Assembly: GCA_020024695.1 (NCBI GenBank) | Contig: JAHHTK010000016.1 | Location: forward strand, 1-19,571 | DNA: 19,571 bases | Source: Ureaplasma sp. | Lineage (GTDB): Bacteria > Bacillota_I > Bacilli_A > Mycoplasmatales > Mycoplasmoidaceae | Reading direction: 5' to 3' | Shown: positions 8,485-18,207 of the stretch, piece by piece | Position numbering within the stretch: position 1 is the first letter of the stretch | How the letters are laid out: each line of letters begins with the position of its first letter | Translations under genes and position numbers: made by a program | The notes under the pieces: model-generated | The model's database searches: none | Told to the model about the DNA's origin: nothing | What the model saw: only the letters and a program-made list of their open reading frames with translations

Positions 8485-10932
8485 TTAATCTCCTGAGACA
8501 CGAGGGTCAATTGCGTCGTTTAAGTTGTTTGCCATGACTTGAGCTGATAAAGTAATTAAGACAATGGTTAAGGTTGGACCAACTAATAAGTAGTCATAGG
8601 TCTTTCAAGCGGTATCAATCATGCTACCTAATGAAACGTCAGTTGCTGATTTTAATGCTAAGAAGACTAATGAAACTTCAAAGAAGATGGTTGATGGAAT
8701 TCGGTTAACAAATGTTACTGCTAAACGACCAATAATGTTTGGTAATAAGTGGCTAAAGATGATCCGAGTTCTGGATGCTCCTAAAGTGTATGCAGCTTGA
8801 ACGAATTCAGCATCTTTATATTTCATAATATAGGTTCTTGCTAAAACAGCAGGTCACATTCAAGTAGTGACAATTAAAGCAATCGCAATGGTGAATAAGC
8901 TCATGTTTCCACCAGAAACTAAGCTGGATAAAATTAAAACTCAAATAATTAATGGAATTCCTGATAAGATGTCAACAATTCTCATCATTAAAGTATCAAT
9001 TCATTTACCAGCAAAGGCCCCACTAATTGCCCCGTAAACGGTCCCAATTAAAACAGAACCCCCTGCTGCTAAGATTGATAAGACTAATGATTGAGCAGTT
9101 GCATATCACATCATGTCTCATCAGTTACGTCCTTGACCGTCAGTACCCATAATTGGGTAAACATTTTCCATGCCTGGTAATTCGTAAGGGTTAAAGCCTT
9201 GTAAGACATAAGTACCAGCTGGCGAAATTAAAATTGATTGAACGACTCCATGGGATTGTAATAAGGTAGTGACTTGTTCAATATAACCTGGTCCGTGTGG
9301 AATTGGAGCAATGTTATATTTAGCACATACAGCTGCTACAATGGTGTCTAATTCAGAAATAGTGACGGTCTTGTCAACCAGGTTGGTTGAGAAAATCCCT
9401 GGTAAACGTGGTGGTAAGTAACCAATAATTGCTCCATATGAACCAACAGCATTTTCAGTTGAGTTTGGAGTTGCTAATGGAACAATAATTGCAAATAAAC
9501 AAATTCCTAAGAAAATTAAGGTTGCAATCAACGCTGCTTTTGATTTAAAGAAACGTTTCATGACATCAGCTCAATAAGTTGATGGTTTTCCAACAATTTG
9601 TTCATTACTTGCAAATTTGTTTAATGGTGCTTTAGTAAATAATTTTTCTTGAACTTTCGATTGTTGGTTGTTGGTTAATGTGGTGACTTGAACCCCAACT
9701 TGAGTTTGGGTTGGTAAACTTTGTTTCATTTCAGCGATCGCTTGTTTGGTGACCACTGGAGCTTTATATTCAACCACATTTTCGTTATCAAGATTACTTA
9801 AGGTTTCAATCTGAGCTTGGATAGCACTTGGGGTGTTAGCGTTCGCTAAAATTGAATAAGTTAAGTTTTCGTTTGAAGTAATTGCTTGTCATTGAGCCGC
9901 ACGGTTTAATTTTGCTAACACTTTCTTGTAAGTTGAAGTGTTAGATTTGGTTGATAAAACAATTCTTGGGTCAATGACAGTATATAGAACGTCAGCCACA
10001 ATTTCTAATAAGAAATAGACTAAAGAATAGAACATGGTAATAAACATGACGATATAAATTTCTTTAGTTTGAATTGCGTTGACTAAAATTGATGATGCCC
10101 CTGGCACTTTGAAGAAGGTTTCAACGATAATTGAACCACTCATGACTCCAACTAAGTTTGGTAATAAACAAGCAATAATTGGAATAGCAGCATTTCTTAA
10201 AGCGTGGGTAAAAACAATTTTTCTAAAAGTTAACCCTTTAGATAAAGCAGTCTTAATGTAGTCTTGTTTGAAAATATCAACTAATTCGTTCCGTGTATAG
10301 TATAAAACCGAACTAATTGAAGATAAGGTCATGGCAAGAACTGGCATTAACATTGATTCAATGACTTTACCAGTGTTGGTGCCATCAGGAATGACGAAGT
10401 TTCCCCCATCACCTAAACCTAATAAGCCACCTAATTTAAATAAATATAACGCAAAGATAAAACTTGGGACCGAAATAAATAAAACGGCAATTACGTTAAT
10501 AAAGGTGTCAACTCATTTGCCCCGATAGTATGCGGCAAGGATTCCTAACCCAATCCCAATTAAGGAAGAAAGGATAAAAGCAGGACCAGCAATCATCATC
10601 GAGTAAGCTAATTTTCCTGGATTACCTGGGGTTCCAAATAAAATGTCTGGAATTGATTGACCAACATATTGACCAACGAAGACTTGTCCTCATTGACCTT
10701 TAAATAAGTTAGCAATAAAGTTAGCAAATTGCACTAAAGGGTTAATTGGAGTCCCATCCAGTGTTGTTAGACCCGCTGTATACAATCTCTGATAGTATTC
10801 AGCATCGGTTCATTTTGGATCTTTTGGAATTGGATAACCTGGGATGGCCTGCATAAGAAAGAAGACCAATGCCAACAGGATAAACAAGGCAAGAAATGCA
10901 AATAAGATCCGTTTTAAAATGTACTTAGTCAT
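8485..10932 (-). CDS. oppBC: OppB-OppC fused oligopeptide permease
   Basis: One open frame of 815 residues carrying both membrane subunits of the Opp importer, which are normally separate. Residues 1-324 are OppB: TM1 near 8-29, later membrane segments, the EAA loop ALSKGLTFRKIVFTHALRNA, and the typical ending VLYTVIDPRI at about 314-324. Residues from about 458 are OppC: MKRFFKSKAALIATLIFLG, an extracytoplasmic loop, the EAA loop AAYTLGASRTRIIFSHLLPN, and the ending DAIDPRVSGD. The linker of about 130 residues is polar, rich in Q, N, T and K, and keeps an OppC-like N-terminus (EQIVGKPSTYW). I read the junction codon by codon and found no TAA or TAG; TGA 9889-9891 and TGA 9571-9573 encode Trp348 and Trp454. 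No ATG in the linker has a good Shine-Dalgarno. Both ends of OppB and OppC are normally cytoplasmic, so the fusion is topologically plausible. ATG 10932 follows GGAGAG, 20 bases after the oppA stop. Confidence 0.9.
8490..8494 (-). promoter_or_regulatory. Shine-Dalgarno site fixing the oppD start
   Basis: AGGAG on the minus strand, six bases before ATG 8483 and inside the last codons of the upstream OppBC frame. It supports the shorter oppD start over an in-frame upstream one at 8510. Confidence 0.75.
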
Positions 10933-10952
10933 TTTAAACTCTCCATATGCTT

Positions 10953-13900
10953 TTATTTATTTTTTGTATCATTTGGTGTAATGATAGCAGACGCAGTAAT
11001 ATAGTCTTGTTTGGTGAACTTTAAGACCCCACCAACACGGTTAGCGATACTATTCATACCAGCAGCTAATGATTGAATGTTTGCTCAATCACCATCTTGA
11101 CCTGGTTTTTCTCACGCTAAATTGTAATACTTCCATTTTGAATCACTATGACCAGCATTATTAGTCATATTAGTATTAAAGACTCCATAAGGAGTGAAGG
11201 ATAACTGAGGTGACTTGTTGTTGTTTGGATAACAAACATCAGCCATATCTAATCAGTTAATAGCGTTGTTAATTCCGTTCCGAATAATAATGGACGAGAA
11301 TTTTAAGATATCTTCAGGGCCACTAATTGGGTGACCATTAATGGTTTGTCCAGCTTGGCCTTGGTTGGTATTGAAGACTTTAATTAATTCACTCATATGA
11401 GCATTACTGTTATAGTTTTTCACAATTAAGTCATAGTATTGACTTGGAATATGTTCTTTTAAGATTGGTTCAAGATCACCAATTTCAGGTTGAACCCCAT
11501 TATCTTCTCAATTGCCATCAATTGGAACTGGTTTTCATTTCACTGTGTTTCCATAAACGTCAGTTTCGCCTGGAATTAAACCTCACGCAGTTGGATTAAT
11601 ACCTTTGGCTTGACCTTGGGCAGTTAATTGAGCTTGGGTCACAGTAATTCCTTGTTTGGTTTTGGTACTGGTGAAAACGTTGGTGTTATATGGCATTAAT
11701 TTAGTTTGTTTTTCTTGAGCAACTAAAGGTGAAAAAATATCTTTGATTAATTTATTATTGGTGCCATCACTACTGTCGATGCTACCTTTAACTGGCATTC
11801 CAAGTGATGCCATTTCATTACTTGGAATTTGAGCCATATCACGAGAACCATTTTTGAATTGGTCATAGGTTGTTTTAATGTTGTAACCTAAATATGAACA
11901 GTTAATCTTGTCAATCTTTTTAATCTTGACCATTTCACCGTTTGGACCAAATGGAGCTTCGCTAGCTTCACTAAATTGTAAGTATTTATTTAAGTGATCC
12001 TTAGTTGAAGGATGTTGAGCTTCTTTTTTGAAAGCATCAAAGTAACGCTTGTTCATTTGTAAGGTAAATGAAGATTGGTTACAGTCTAAGACATAGTAAG
12101 ACGCTGCTGATCATAAATCTCTAAATGAATCAGTCGCTAAACCTGACCCATAAATGTTGTTACCAGCAAAAGTAGCGGTTTTATCAATCTTACCTTGTTT
12201 AGTATAAACAATTTTAGAAGGTGAATTATAACCAACAATGTTTTGAACCTTTGGGTTATCAAATGGAAGAGCCGCAAAGAATTGGTTTGCTAAAATGTCT
12301 TCACAAGTTTGTCCTGGTAAGGTTGGGTTAGTCATAAACATTGAAAAGGTTTTTCAGGTACTTTCATCATTTATGTTAGTTTGACTATCATTGGTATATT
12401 TATTTAATTTGATTTGTTTTTCACCATATTTAATGGTTGTATCAATATCTAACCCTAACATATCAATGAAGTAGTCGTTATGAGACAACTCTCCATCAAC
12501 TGCTAATTGATAACTCTTTCAACCAGCTCAGAAGTCACGTGGTGAAAGGAATTCATTTTCAATGGCATTTCCTTTGGTATCAACTCATTGAATTGGACGA
12601 ATTTTAAAGTCAAATTTTCAACGAGGTGCATAGTGGCCATTTTCATGCACTAAACATAAGTTTTGAGGGGCTGGAATTGTTTCGCCATTTTGAATTACAG
12701 GTTGTAAGACAACAGAATAAACATTCTTAGTACCATCAATTGGTTGAGCGTCGTTAGCTGGTTCTTCAGGAATAACTCCCCCAGCAGCAATTCACTTAAT
12801 CACTTGGTCAACTTCATCCGCAAACATGTTGTTTTCTGATGTTCCTTCAGCTACTAATTGTGAATCAATGATTGTATCCGTTGGGTTATTAACGGTTGTT
12901 CAAGAATATAAGTTAACAAAGACAGATTTCCCTGCTTGGGTAGTGTTATCAGTAAAACAAGAATTTCAAGCAGTTAAGTTTTGAGCGAATGGATCTGAAA
13001 GTGATTGTCAAGAAAATGTATCTTTCTTAAATGGAAAATTACCATCAACATCAGCCTGTAAGAATCAGTCACGGTCATTAATAAGAGATTTTGGGTTGTC
13101 AGGAGCGTTAGCACCATGACGCACTAATTTTGGGTTCTTAGAGTTTGGCCCATCCCCAATAAATGGAATAAAACTAGGGTTGTAGTTTAAAGTGTTAACA
13201 AAGTCAATAACAAGGCTTGGTTCATAGTTTTGAATTTGTCCGTTTGTTCCAATAAAACCTTTTGGTTGGTTGTTGCTTGGAACCATAGATCACGCTGCAG
13301 TTGCGTTTTGAATTGATAAATAGATACCGTTGGTACCACGAATCTTAAATTTTTCAACAAAAGCAAACATTTGACTGACAGTTGGAACTAACATCACACT
13401 ATCTTTATCAAAAGTTGGAATTGGTAAAGTAGTGACATTTTTTAAGGAAGTAATATTATCATCTAAGGCAGCCACCATTTGACCAATTTTAAATGAAATT
13501 GGTTTGAAACGCGGTTGGCCATTTTCTTTCATTCCATCAAAATATGATGTTGAAACTTCAGTTGAGGCTAAAAATGTCGCTAAACTAGATTGTCAAGTTG
13601 TTTTAGCACCAGTTGAAGTTATATTTTGAGCCCCTTGTAATTGGGCACATAATCAAGGTCACATGTTTGGGACTAAGAAGTCAGGACTAAAATTGTAACC
13701 TAATCAGGTTCCAAGACCATCGTAGTCAGGGCTTCAGTATCAAGTAACCATTTGTTGGTCTTTGTTGTTAAAGCCTTGGTCAACTGAAGCTGGGGTCCGT
13801 GGAATCATTTTGAAGTTAATCCGACCTTGTGAAATATAAAGAATTGCTCTGGTTAATTCTTGGAAAAAGTTTAATTCATCGTTAGTTGGAGATGAATTTA

Positions 13901-14213
13901 AATTAGTATATTCTAAGTTTCAATGTGGATCTTTACCAGTTTTTTGATATTCATCTAAAACCTTCTTGACTAATTCAATTGATTGGTCAAGGTAGTCTTG
14001 AGAAGCGACTAACTTCTTTTGATCAGGAGTTAGTTGTTTTCAATATTCTGGATCAGTTGCTTTTTGAACTTCTTGTTCAGGTGCGAAGTTCAATAAGTAT
14101 CTACTGGATGCTAATGGAGGTCTTGGGGTAGCCGCAACGGAGATTAACAAGGCAGCAGGCACGACGACTGCTACTGTTGTTCCGACTCCGATTGCTCATT
14201 TTTTTCACCGCAT
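10953..14213 (-). CDS. oppA: Oligopeptide-binding protein OppA, large mycoplasma type
   Basis: Extracytoplasmic substrate-binding protein delivering peptides to OppBC. 1086 residues, about twice the E. coli OppA. The N-terminus is MRWKKWAIGVG with one hydrophobic segment to about residue 28 (VAVVVPAALLISVAA), then TPRPP. No Cys lies in this region, so there is no lipobox; it is a signal anchor or a signal-peptidase-I substrate. The family hallmark (YTF.LR...W.DG.P..A.DF...W in ordinary OppA) appears at about 528-570 as WKFDFKIRPIQWVD...NEFLSPRDFWAGW. A later stretch, SAASYYVLDCNQSSFTLQMN, resembles the GPYKL...LVKNPNYW block. Everything before 528 is therefore additional to the classical layout. 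First gene of the operon; ATG 14213 follows AAGGAG at six bases. TGA encodes Trp throughout. OppA identity rests on these two motifs plus operon position. Confidence 0.9.
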
Positions 14214-14433
14214 GTTATTCTCCTTTTATAAATAAAACGAACTAGAAAAGACCGTTTCTTCCTACAGATCTTTTCTTTTTTATATGAATTCAGAAATTTC
14301 AAATAGCCACACCTATAAAAAAAGGTATGATATTTAAAGTTTAAACTAAAAGCACATTAATTGTTAGGTTTTACCCTCTTTTTCTTAAAAAATATTTATT
14401 TTTTAGTCAAATTTTATCAAATAAAATATTTTT
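14214..14433 (-). promoter_or_regulatory. oppA leader and promoter region
   Basis: A 220-base gap, the longest in the window, between the rsmG stop and the oppA ATG. It is very AT-rich and contains no ORF of note. The opp promoter should lie here, but no -35/-10 pair stands out: TTGAAA and TATAAA at about 14303 down to 14279 on the minus strand are only 12 bases apart. A 7-bp A/T-only hairpin at 14411-14427 is a weak terminator candidate for rsmG. AUACCU and AGGUGU at 14309-14328 can pair around an 8-base loop. Confidence 0.5.
14244..14276 (-). promoter_or_regulatory. Hairpin in the oppA 5' leader
   Basis: In the oppA transcript AGAAAAGATC can pair with GGUCUUUUCU (10 bp, one G-U), enclosing a 13-base loop UGUAGGAAGAAAC. 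It ends 30 bases before the start codon and just upstream of the true Shine-Dalgarno (14220-14225). The loop itself carries an AGGA. It could control opp expression or simply be an mRNA-stabilising stem; no T-run follows at once, so it is not a classical terminator. Confidence 0.4.
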
Positions 14434-15147
14434 TTATAACGGTTTGCTAGAAATAATTCTTCAATCCCGTGGGTAAATTGAATCGGTTTTTTGGTCTTTT
14501 TGGAATAATAAACCAACATATAATTTGTCTTCAAATTCAACAATATTGGTTTGACTTAACGTGATATGTAATTTATCAATAGCTTGGTGAGCTTCTTTTA
14601 ATTCCATTTCATAACCTTTGGACTTTAAAAGATAGACATAGCCATGAATTTTTAAGAAAGGGACTGATAATTCAAGAATTTTATTTAACGCAGCGACCGC
14701 CCTACTGGTAATTAAATCGTAGTCATTAGCATTGGATTGAGTGCGAAAATAAACTTCAGCTCTTTCATTAATAATTTGGTTTTTTAACCCTAATTTATCT
14801 GACAAGATTTGCATAAATTGACACTTCTTGGCATTTGATTCAATAATAGTTAATTCAATTCAAGGGAAAATTATTTTTAATAAAATTCCAGGAATCCCTG
14901 ACCCTGACCCAATGTCCATAACTTTTAATGGAGTTTGGGTTTGAATTAAGTCTAAACTAGCAAAGTTAATTATGGAACCTAAATAATATTCACTATAGAT
15001 TTTGTCTTCGCTATCAAGACGGGTTAAATTGTATTTTTGATTGTATTCACGTAAAGTTTCGGTATAAAGATCAATTAAAGCAAATGTTTGGTCATTTACT
15101 CACGGATAATGACTTTTTAAATAAGTTTGAAATTCAATTTTCGTCAT
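14434..15147 (-). CDS. rsmG: 16S rRNA (guanine-N7)-methyltransferase RsmG (GidB)
   Basis: SAM-dependent enzyme that methylates N7 of a conserved guanine (G527 in E. coli numbering) in the 530 loop of 16S rRNA. 237 residues, normal for the family. The SAM-binding motif VMDIGSGSGIPGILLKI follows the N-terminal helical region with KYNLTRL. Next come the acidic strand IESNAKK, QILSDKLGLKNQIINERAE, and ITSRAVAALNKILEL, the conserved SRA motif. ATG 15147 follows AAGGAT (15155-15160), which lies in the mnmG 3' end, and only one base separates it from the mnmG stop. Adjacent mnmG and rsmG genes are common in bacteria. The C-terminus ends DWRIISSKPL, with Trp encoded by TGA at 14461-14463. Confidence 0.95.
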
Positions 15148-15148
15148 C

Positions 15149-17035
15149 TTATTGATCCTTATTTTTTATGACATCAAGATAGTATTTAATCCGAGCGATG
15201 TCGGTTAAATTAATCCCACTAATCCGACTAGCTTGGTCAAGATTAATTGGTTTAATTTTGTTTAATTTATCAATGGCTTCAAGTGTAATATTGGGAACTT
15301 CTTTGTAATTATGAATTCCTGTAAGGTCATATTTATCTAAATTAGATAAACGTTGTAAGTTTTCATTTTGGACTTTAATATAACCTTCAAATTTCACTTG
15401 AATTTGGATTTTGTCTAAAATTTCTTGGTCAATGGTTTGAGGGTCAATATTGATATAGGTTAAAACCTCTTCAATCTTGACTTCAGGACGCTTTAAGTAT
15501 TCATATAACGTGACATTATTTTTCTTAACATCACCTAAAGCTTTAATTTGACCAACATAAATATTTTTTAATTGCTTAATTAAATCGTTCATCAATTGAT
15601 TTTGAGCTAAATATATATCGTAGTTTTCTTGTTTAACTAACCCGATATCATAACCATATTGAATTAAACGATCAAGAGCGTTATCATTTCTTAACGCTAA
15701 TCGGTGTTCAGCCCGACTAGTTAATAAACGGTAGGGTTCGGTAATTCCCTTCGTGACAATATCATCAATCATCACCCCGATATAGCTTTCATGACGCTTT
15801 AAGATTAACGGAGCCTTATCCCGTATGAATTGAGCTGCATTGATGCCAGCGATTAACCCTTGGCCAGCTGCTTCTTCATACCCACTGGTTCCATTAATTT
15901 GACCAGCAAAGAATAATCCCTTAATTAACTTGGATTGTAATGATGGATACAATTGAGTTGGATCAATTGCATCATATTCAATTGCATAAGCATATTTTTT
16001 AACAACGCAGTTTTCAAAACCTGGTAAAGAACGAATCATTTCATCTTGGACATCAACTGGCATGGAGGTACTAAATCCATCTAAATAAATGGTGTCAAGG
16101 TGTCTAGATTCAGGTTCAATAAATAATTGATAACAAGGCTTATCATTAAACTTAACGACTTTGTCTTCAATACTTGGACAATAACGAGGTCCAACGGCAG
16201 TTTTAATATAACCACCATACATGGCTGAACGGGTTAAATTCTTTTCAATAATTGCTTTCGTTAAGTCAGTAGTATGTAAAATTCAACAAGGTTCTTGTTC
16301 TTCAAAAGGCATAAAGTGCTTATTAAAGTGACTAAATGATAATTGCTTATTCGTGCCTGGTTCGTATTCAAAACGAGAATAATCCACACTATCTTTTAAA
16401 ATACGGGGTGGCGTACCTGTTTTTAAACGAATTAATTTAAATCCTAAAGCAACTAAACTATCACTTAAATTTTCAGCTCGATTGAACCCATCAGGACCAG
16501 ATTCAACATGCTTTTCACCTTGGTGACAAACTGATTTTAAATAGGTTCCAGTAGTTAAAATGACAGCTTTAGCATTGATATTGATTTCTTTATTCAGTAC
16601 TACACCCTTAATTTGATTATTATCAGCTATTAAACTCGTTGCTTCAGCATAAATAACATCTAAATTAGGTTCTTCTCCAACGACTTTCACAAATCAATTG
16701 TGGTATTCTATTTTATCAATTTGAGCTCGTAATGCTCACACTCCAGGTCCCTTAGAACTATTTAACAATTTCATTTGTAATTGGTTCATATCAGCAGCAA
16801 TGGCTTGCATGCCCCCTAAAGCATCAATTTCACGGGTGACTACCCCTTTGGCAGGTCCTCCGATGCTTGGGTTACATGGAGCTAAACCAATTCCTTGTTC
16901 ATTTAAGGTAATAAGAGCAGTCTGAAAACCAAGGTGAGCACAAGCTAAACTAGCTTCAAGACCAGCATGGCCAGCTCCCACCACAATAACATCATAATTT
17001 GGTTTCATCTTTGAATATTCTTTAGCGATAATCAT
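15149..17035 (-). CDS. mnmG: tRNA uridine 5-carboxymethylaminomethyl modification enzyme MnmG (GidA)
   Basis: FAD-dependent protein that, with the GTPase MnmE, modifies the wobble uridine (U34) of certain tRNAs. 628 residues, full length. The N-terminal dinucleotide fold VIVVGAGHAGLEAS is at about 16-29, followed by the signature APCNPSIGGPAKG, the second signature LKTGTPPR, FAGQINGTSGYEEAAGQG (FAD-binding end), YIGVMIDDIVTKG, and EPYRLLTSRAEHRL. The C-terminal helical domain includes FEGYI and SRISGI. ATG 17035 has AAGGAG (17041-17046) five bases upstream, inside the end of deoC, two bases after whose stop it begins. MnmE is not in the window. TGA encodes Trp at VWALRAQ and CWILHT. Confidence 0.97.
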
Positions 17036-17037
17036 AA

Positions 17038-17772
17038 CTACTCCTTGTGAATTACTTGCACCCCACTACTGGTGCCAATTCTTTTAGCTCCTAATTCAAA
17101 ATATTTTTTGGCTTGGGCATAGGTTTTAATTCCCCCTGCCACTTTAATGTGTTTTTCTGGATTCAAATATTGGACCATAATTTCTAAATCGTGGTAGGAA
17201 ACCCCACGGGGTCCAAATCCAGTATTAGTTTTAATAAAATCTGTTTGCGTTTGATTTATTAATTTTACCATCTGAATTAATTCTTGGTCATTTAAATAAC
17301 CAGTTTCAACAATAACTTTAAGGATTCGATGGCCTATTTTTTGTTTCATTAAATTAATTTCATGTTTGACATAATCGTCTTGGTGTGATAAAAACATCCC
17401 AATATTAGCGACCATATCAATCTCATCAGCCCCATTTTCAATTGCTTTTAAAGCAGCATTGACCTTATCATCAGTGGCTTCATTTCCTAACGGAAACCCG
17501 ACCACACAGACAACTTTAATCTTGGTTTGGGCTGGTAATTGGATGGGTTGTTCTCAATTATTTTTAACAAAATCTCAGGTGGGGCGATTCTCAAAACTCG
17601 CCGCTGGAAAAGCGACAATTCACTTTAATTGTTCACTTACATATTTAATTCAACCTGAACTCACACAAATCCCATAAAATTGGTGTTGTCAAGTTTCTTT
17701 AATTAATTGATCGATATCTTGCACGGTGGCATTCGGTTTTAAATTGGTTTGATCAATATATTGGTTTAACAT
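17038..17772 (-). CDS. deoC: Deoxyribose-phosphate aldolase
   Basis: Cleaves 2-deoxyribose 5-phosphate into glyceraldehyde 3-phosphate and acetaldehyde, feeding nucleoside-derived sugar into glycolysis. 244 residues, slightly longer than the usual 220. N-terminal MLNQYIDQTNLKPNAT is the conserved DHT.LKP-type start, followed by YGICVSSGWI and VVGFPLG. The catalytic Asp lies in DEIDMVANIG, the Schiff-base Lys in FIKTNTGFG, and the second Lys in IKVAGGIKT; the protein ends IGTSSGV. All key residues are present. ATG 17772 follows AAGGT at about eight bases. It leads the operon with mnmG and rsmG, which is not a functional pairing I can explain. It starts about 35 bases after the terminator of the preceding HPr-like gene, so a promoter should sit in that short gap, but none is obvious. 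Confidence 0.96.
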
Positions 17773-17807
17773 AGAAACTTACCTTTTTTATTTTGTTAAA
17801 AATAGCA

Positions 17808-17849
17808 AAAGAGGCTGGACTAACCACTTTTAGTTAATCAAGCCTCTTT
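17808..17849 (-). terminator. Terminator after the HPr-like gene
   Basis: AAAGAGGCT (17808-17816) pairs with AGCCTCTTT (17841-17849). A smaller inner ACTAA/TTAGT pairing gives a long hairpin, and T-rich sequence follows on the minus strand. It separates the HPr-like gene from deoC. Confidence 0.8.
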
Positions 17850-17875
17850 CACAAACTATATCAATATTAAAAAAC

Positions 17876-18148
17876 TTATTCAATAATTTCTGCAATTTTA
17901 TTACTAATTAAGTAATCTTTAATTTGAGCAACGGCTTGGATAGCATCCACACCAGTTGCATTAACTTCAATCACGGTTCCGTTGGTAATTCCTAAAGCCA
18001 TTACGTTAATTAATGACTTAGCATCGGCTTCTTTATTATTAGCCACGATTTTAATGGTTGATTCATAATCGCTGGCAACATCGGTTAAATTGGTAGTCAT
18101 AGTAGAATCTAATGAACTAGCAATGATTTTAAATTTAATTGTATTCAT
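17876..18148 (-). CDS. HPr-family protein lacking the phosphoryl-accepting histidine (Crh-like)
   Basis: 90 residues, the size of HPr. Aligned to normal HPr, where the active site reads (G)IHARPAT, this protein reads SLDSTMTT at residues 12-19: His15 is replaced by Asp14 and Arg17 by Thr16. It therefore cannot carry phosphate from enzyme I on that His. The rest of the fold is kept: TIKIVANNKEADAKSLINVMALGITNGTVIEV, with Ser45 in the place of the HPr kinase target Ser46 (KSIMGVMSLGI in Bacillus). Known precedent is Bacillus Crh, which has Gln instead of His15 but keeps Ser46. I infer a regulatory paralogue rather than a sugar phosphocarrier; a true ptsH is expected elsewhere in the genome. ATG 18148 follows AAAGGA. 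Terminators on both sides suggest a single-gene unit. Confidence 0.85.
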   Translation of the reverse strand: MNTIKFKIIASSLDSTMTTNLTDVASDYESTIKIVANNKEADAKSLINVMALGITNGTVIEVNATGVDAIQAVAQIKDYLISNKIAEIIE

Positions 18149-18176
18149 GACAACATTCCTTTAATATAAGTGTATC

Positions 18177-18206
18177 AAAAAAACATCTGTTTTTTTGCAG
18201 ATGTTT
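18177..18206 (-). terminator. Terminator after pepP
   Basis: AAACATCTG (18181-18189) pairs with CAGATGTTT (18198-18206) around an 8-base loop. On the minus strand the stem is followed by a run of seven T's. It begins immediately after the pepP stop. Confidence 0.88.
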
Positions 18207-18207
18207 A

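Noticed and set aside
8483..8510. Longer OppD beginning at the in-frame start at 8510.
   Set aside because: AGGAG sits six bases before ATG 8483, and the longer version would overlap the OppBC coding end without its own ribosome-binding site.
9777..9891. TGA at 9889 as the natural end of oppB, with oppC starting separately near 9777 (GTG), 9729 or 9561 (ATG).
   Set aside because: TGA is Trp elsewhere in the same genes, no TAA or TAG occurs in the junction, and none of these candidate starts has a convincing Shine-Dalgarno.
10079..10528. Plus-strand ORFs opposite the OppB part of oppBC.
   Set aside because: They are reverse-strand shadows of membrane-protein codons.
17459..17677. Plus-strand ORF opposite deoC.
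   Set aside because: It is antisense to the deoC catalytic region, with no supporting signal.
17808..17849. Long hairpin upstream of deoC as a nucleoside-responsive operator.
   Set aside because: Its stem, loop and following T-rich run fit a terminator for the HPr-like gene transcribed from the same strand.
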